Notes under the pieces: model-generated | What the model saw: only the letters and a program-made list of their open reading frames with translations | Databases searched by the model: none | What the model was told of the DNA's origin: nothing | Origin: Paracoccaceae bacterium | Lineage (GTDB): Bacteria; Pseudomonadota; Alphaproteobacteria; Rhodobacterales; Rhodobacteraceae | Assembly (NCBI GenBank): GCA_007134405.1 | Contig: SLKW01000494.1 | Span: forward strand, 1 to 7,043 | DNA length: 7,043 bases | Direction of reading: 5' to 3' | Position numbers and translations under genes: made by a program | Part shown: piece by piece, positions 4,232 through 7,043 of the stretch | Numbering within the stretch: the stretch's first letter is position 1 | How the letters are laid out: each line of letters starts with the position of its first letter

Positions 4232-6973
4232 CTACTCGGCCGCCTCGCGTTTCTTGGCGCGGGCGCGGGCGGGGTCGAGCGTGGTCGGGAAGCTCACGCG
4301 GAAATCCGCGCCGCCCTGGCCCGGCACATAGGTGATGTCGCCGCCGAGGTTCAGCATGATCTCGCGGCAGATCGCCAGCCCGAGTCCGGCGCCGCCGGCC
4401 TTGTGGGTGTCGGTCAGGCGCCAGAACTTCTCGAAGATCAGCGCCTGGCTCTTCTTCGGGATGCCCGAGCCGTTGTCGATGAAATCGACATTCACCTTCG
4501 GTCCCCGGCGGCGGACGGTGATGCGCATGACGGGGTGTTCGGCGTCGCAATACTTGCGCGCGTTCGACAGCACGTTGATGAAGACCTGCGTGAGCCGCCC
4601 GGTATCGGTCCGGAGCGTGACCTGCTCCTCGGCCGGATTGCGCAGGATGCGGAACTCGCGACTCGGCTGGACCGAGTTCGAGGCGGTGAGCGCCTTGTCG
4701 ATCAGATCCGACAGGTTCGCCTCCTCGATGTCCAGGTTGACCTGACCGTGTTCGAGCACGCTGAGGTCGAGCAGATCGTCCAGAAGGCGCGTCAGGCGGA
4801 TGCTTTCGTCGTGGATGATGCGGGCGTACTTGATCTGCTCCTCGCCGGTGATCTCGTCGTCCATGAGGATTTCCGAGAAGGCGCGGATCGAGGTCATCGG
4901 GGTGCGCAATTCATGGCTGATCTGCGACAGGAAGCTGTCCTTCTGGACGGAGAGCTTCTGCAGCAGTTCGTTCGCCTCGCGCAACTGGCGGGCGGTGCGG
5001 GCGAGTTCTTCGGACTTGGCTTCGAGCTGGGCGGAATGCTCCATGATCTGGGCGGTTTCCGAGGCGACCGCCATCAGCGCCTCGACCGAGACGAGGCTGC
5101 CGCCGGTGATCTGGGCGATCATCGCATGCGCCGTGGCGGTGCCGACGGAACTGGCCAGGCGCAGCTCCAGCTTGTCGAGGAAGGCGGGCGTCGGGTCGGG
5201 CAGGTAGCCCTGCTTGCCCTGTTCGGCGGCCTCGGCCTGGAAGAAGCCCTGCGCCTCGGTCGTGCCCATGATGCGCTGGGCCATGGCGAGCAGGTCCTCG
5301 GCCTCGGGCTCGAAGCGCGATTGCGGCGGCATCCAGCCGCGCGCGGCGGCGGCCTCGGGGTCGGGCGAAAGATCGAAGGCGTTGACGAATTGTGCGCCCT
5401 GCAGGCGTTCCAGCGGGTTGGGAAAGGACGCGAGCGAGCCCGCGATGAAGGCCGTCGCATTGAGCGCGAGCGACCAGAAGAGCGCGTGCAGGAGCGGGTC
5501 GAGCGCGGTGACGCCGAAGAGCGCGTGCGGGCGCAGCCAGGAGAGGCCGAAGGCGCCTTCGGCCATGAGGCGGGCGCTGAAGACGACATCGGGGCCGAAG
5601 GAGGGCAGGAAGAGCGCGTAGAGCCAGACCAGCGCGCCCGAGATCAGCCCCGCCGCGGCGCCGATGCGGGTGGCGCCGCGCCAGTAGAGCGCGCCGATGA
5701 GCGACGGCAGGACCTGCGCCATGCCGACGAAGGCGATGAGCCCGATCGCGGCGAGCGCCGCGCCGCCGCCCGAGACGGCGTAATAGAGATACCCCAGCGC
5801 CAGGATGACGCCGATGGCGACGCGGCGCGAATTCAGCACCAGCCCGCGCACATTGCCCGGCATGTGGCCCGCCCGCGCCCGGTACCAGAGCCAGGACGGC
5901 ACGACGATATGGTTCGACACCATGGTCGAGAGCGCGATCGAGGCGATGATGACCATCGAGGTCGCGGCCGAGAAGCCGCCCAGGAACGCCAGCATCGCCA
6001 GTTCGTCCTGGCCGGTCGCCAGGGGCAGGGTGAGGACGAACATGTCGGGGTTCATGCCCGCCGGCAGCAGTTCGAGCCCGACGACCGCGATGGGCAGGAC
6101 GAAGAGGCTCATGAGGAACAGGTAGAGGGGGAAGGCCCAGGATGCGACCGAGAGATGGCGCTCGTCGGCATTCTCGACCACCAGGACCTGGAACATGCGC
6201 GGCAGGGTGACGATGGCAATGCCGGCCAGCAGCGTCAGGCCCAGCCAGCGGCCCGGCTGGATCACCCATTCGGCGCGCGAGGCGGCCTGGACGCGGGCCA
6301 TGACGTCGGCGGGCCCGTCGGCCAGCCCCCAGACCACGAAGGCGCCGACGGCCAGAAGCGCCACCAGCTTGACCACCGCCTCGACCGCGATGGCAATGAC
6401 GACGCCGTGGTGCTGTTCCTTGGCATCGAGGTTGCGGGTACCGAAGAGGATGGTGAAGACCGCCAGCCCCGCCGCCGTCCAGAGCGCCATCTGCTGGGGC
6501 GCGAATTCGGCGTCGCCGGCGAAGGCCGCGAACGACAGCGAGATCGATTGCAGCTGCAGCGCGATATAGGGCGTGGTGGCGGCGACGGCGAGGAGCGTGA
6601 CCATGACGCCCAGCACGTTCGACTTTCCGTAGCGGGACGAGATCATGTCGGCGATCGAGGTGACGTTCTGTGCCTTGCCGACGCGGACGAGCTTGCGCAA
6701 GAGCCCCCACCAGCCGACGAACACGAGCGTGGGGCCGAGGTAGATGGTGATGAATTCGAGCCCCGACCGCGCCGCGTAGCCGACCGCGCCGTAGAATGTC
6801 CAGGCAGTGCAGTAGACCGACAGCGACAGCGTGTAGATCAGCGGCGAGCGCAACAGCCGGAAGGGCCGGCCCTGCCGTCGCGCGGCATCCGCCTGGCGCT
6901 CGGCGGCCCAGGCGATGGCAAAGAGAAAGGCCACGTATCCCAGCGCCGCGAGGACCAGGAAGTTGAGTGTCAT
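4232..6973 (-). CDS. Symporter-coupled sensor histidine kinase (SSS-STAC-HisKA-HATPase_c, CbrA/CrbS-like)
   Basis: This 913-residue inner-membrane sensor kinase has four parts. Residues 1 to about 515 form a sodium/solute symporter-family domain of about 13 membrane helices (for example 2-22, 74-92, 190-216, 280-300, 404-428). Residues about 555-625 resemble the STAC linker found between symporters and kinases. Residues about 640-680 form a likely coiled coil. The kinase core has the H-box FLSQISHELRTP with phospho-acceptor His687, N-box FINVLSNARKYC with Asn804, G1 DNGSGIP at 833-839, FEKFW at 847-851, and G2 GAGLGLAI at 861-868. The layout matches CbrA, CrbS and MxtR, which control carbon, histidine or acetate use through separate response regulators. 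PAS and receiver domains are absent, so a partner regulator elsewhere is required. The ATG at 6971-6973 directly precedes the first membrane helix, but no good Shine-Dalgarno sequence is seen; an in-frame stop lies upstream (7016-7018). The ligand is unknown. Confidence 0.93.
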   Translation of the reverse strand: MTLNFLVLAALGYVAFLFAIAWAAERQADAARRQGRPFRLLRSPLIYTLSLSVYCTAWTFYGAVGYAARSGLEFITIYLGPTLVFVGWWGLLRKLVRVGKAQNVTSIADMISSRYGKSNVLGVMVTLLAVAATTPYIALQLQSISLSFAAFAGDAEFAPQQMALWTAAGLAVFTILFGTRNLDAKEQHHGVVIAIAVEAVVKLVALLAVGAFVVWGLADGPADVMARVQAASRAEWVIQPGRWLGLTLLAGIAIVTLPRMFQVLVVENADERHLSVASWAFPLYLFLMSLFVLPIAVVGLELLPAGMNPDMFVLTLPLATGQDELAMLAFLGGFSAATSMVIIASIALSTMVSNHIVVPSWLWYRARAGHMPGNVRGLVLNSRRVAIGVILALGYLYYAVSGGGAALAAIGLIAFVGMAQVLPSLIGALYWRGATRIGAAAGLISGALVWLYALFLPSFGPDVVFSARLMAEGAFGLSWLRPHALFGVTALDPLLHALFWSLALNATAFIAGSLASFPNPLERLQGAQFVNAFDLSPDPEAAAARGWMPPQSRFEPEAEDLLAMAQRIMGTTEAQGFFQAEAAEQGKQGYLPDPTPAFLDKLELRLASSVGTATAHAMIAQITGGSLVSVEALMAVASETAQIMEHSAQLEAKSEELARTARQLREANELLQKLSVQKDSFLSQISHELRTPMTSIRAFSEILMDDEITGEEQIKYARIIHDESIRLTRLLDDLLDLSVLEHGQVNLDIEEANLSDLIDKALTASNSVQPSREFRILRNPAEEQVTLRTDTGRLTQVFINVLSNARKYCDAEHPVMRITVRRRGPKVNVDFIDNGSGIPKKSQALIFEKFWRLTDTHKAGGAGLGLAICREIMLNLGGDITYVPGQGGADFRVSFPTTLDPARARAKKREAAE

Positions 6974-7043
6974 GGCGCGCGCCCCGGCGGCGGAGCGGGC
7001 GGGCGGTGCCCGGCATCATCCGCGGGCGCGGCCGATGGCGCGA

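Noticed and set aside
3993..4331. 112-codon plus-strand frame in the convergent spacer
   Set aside because: Starts within a hairpin, lacks a ribosome binding site, runs into the kinase gene antisense and has low-complexity Arg/Ala/Gly composition.
4911..7019. 702-codon minus-strand frame overlapping the histidine kinase in another frame
   Set aside because: Arg/Gly/Ala-rich with no domains; the alternative frame encodes a complete symporter-kinase protein.
7016..7043. Tail of an upstream minus-strand gene ending at a TGA (7016-7018)
   Set aside because: Only eight codons are visible before the window edge, too few to support a coding call; the stop does define the in-frame upstream limit of the kinase gene.

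Overview
The window is high-GC DNA with dense, short-spaced genes. Its codon use and gene content fit an alphaproteobacterium, most likely of the Rhodobacteraceae/Rhodobacterales type; this placement is an inference from composition and protein flavour, not from a marker gene. I recognise five complete protein genes. No tRNA, rRNA, CRISPR array, transposase or phage gene is visible.

Left part (98-1933, + strand): a full-length fused ABC exporter half-transporter of the MsbA type, with all nucleotide-binding motifs intact. The 97 bases before it hold a pyrimidine-rich stretch and a ribosome binding site (GGAG at 87-90), but no promoter I can defend.

Middle part (1934-3307, + strand): a 231-base non-coding spacer is followed by a two-gene unit. 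The spacer contains a short palindrome, four copies of GGGTGGCA at an exact 11-base spacing, and a 48-base element made of two concentric 7-base inverted repeats that ends just before the ribosome binding site of the next gene. The genes are a SatD-family protein (2165-2830) with a C-terminal helix-turn-helix, and a small multi-pass membrane protein (2855-3307) resembling the C-terminal half of DUF3307 proteins. The two probably act together: a soluble, possibly DNA- or nucleotide-binding protein with a membrane partner. A 14-base tandem duplication carries two copies of the ribosome binding site and start region at their junction.

Right of that (3308-3942, + strand): an AT-rich promoter and a perfect Shine-Dalgarno sequence precede a small exported DUF302-domain protein, which looks like an independently expressed gene. 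It converges on the last gene across a 289-base GC-rich spacer (3943-4231) with several strong inverted repeats but no T-run terminator.

Right half (4232-6973, - strand): a 913-residue sensor histidine kinase whose input module is a sodium/solute symporter-like membrane domain joined through a STAC-like linker to HisKA and HATPase_c domains. This is the architecture of CbrA/CrbS/MxtR-type nutrient sensors. It has no PAS or receiver domain, so a separate response regulator must be encoded outside the window. The last 70 bases (6974-7043) hold no gene I can support.
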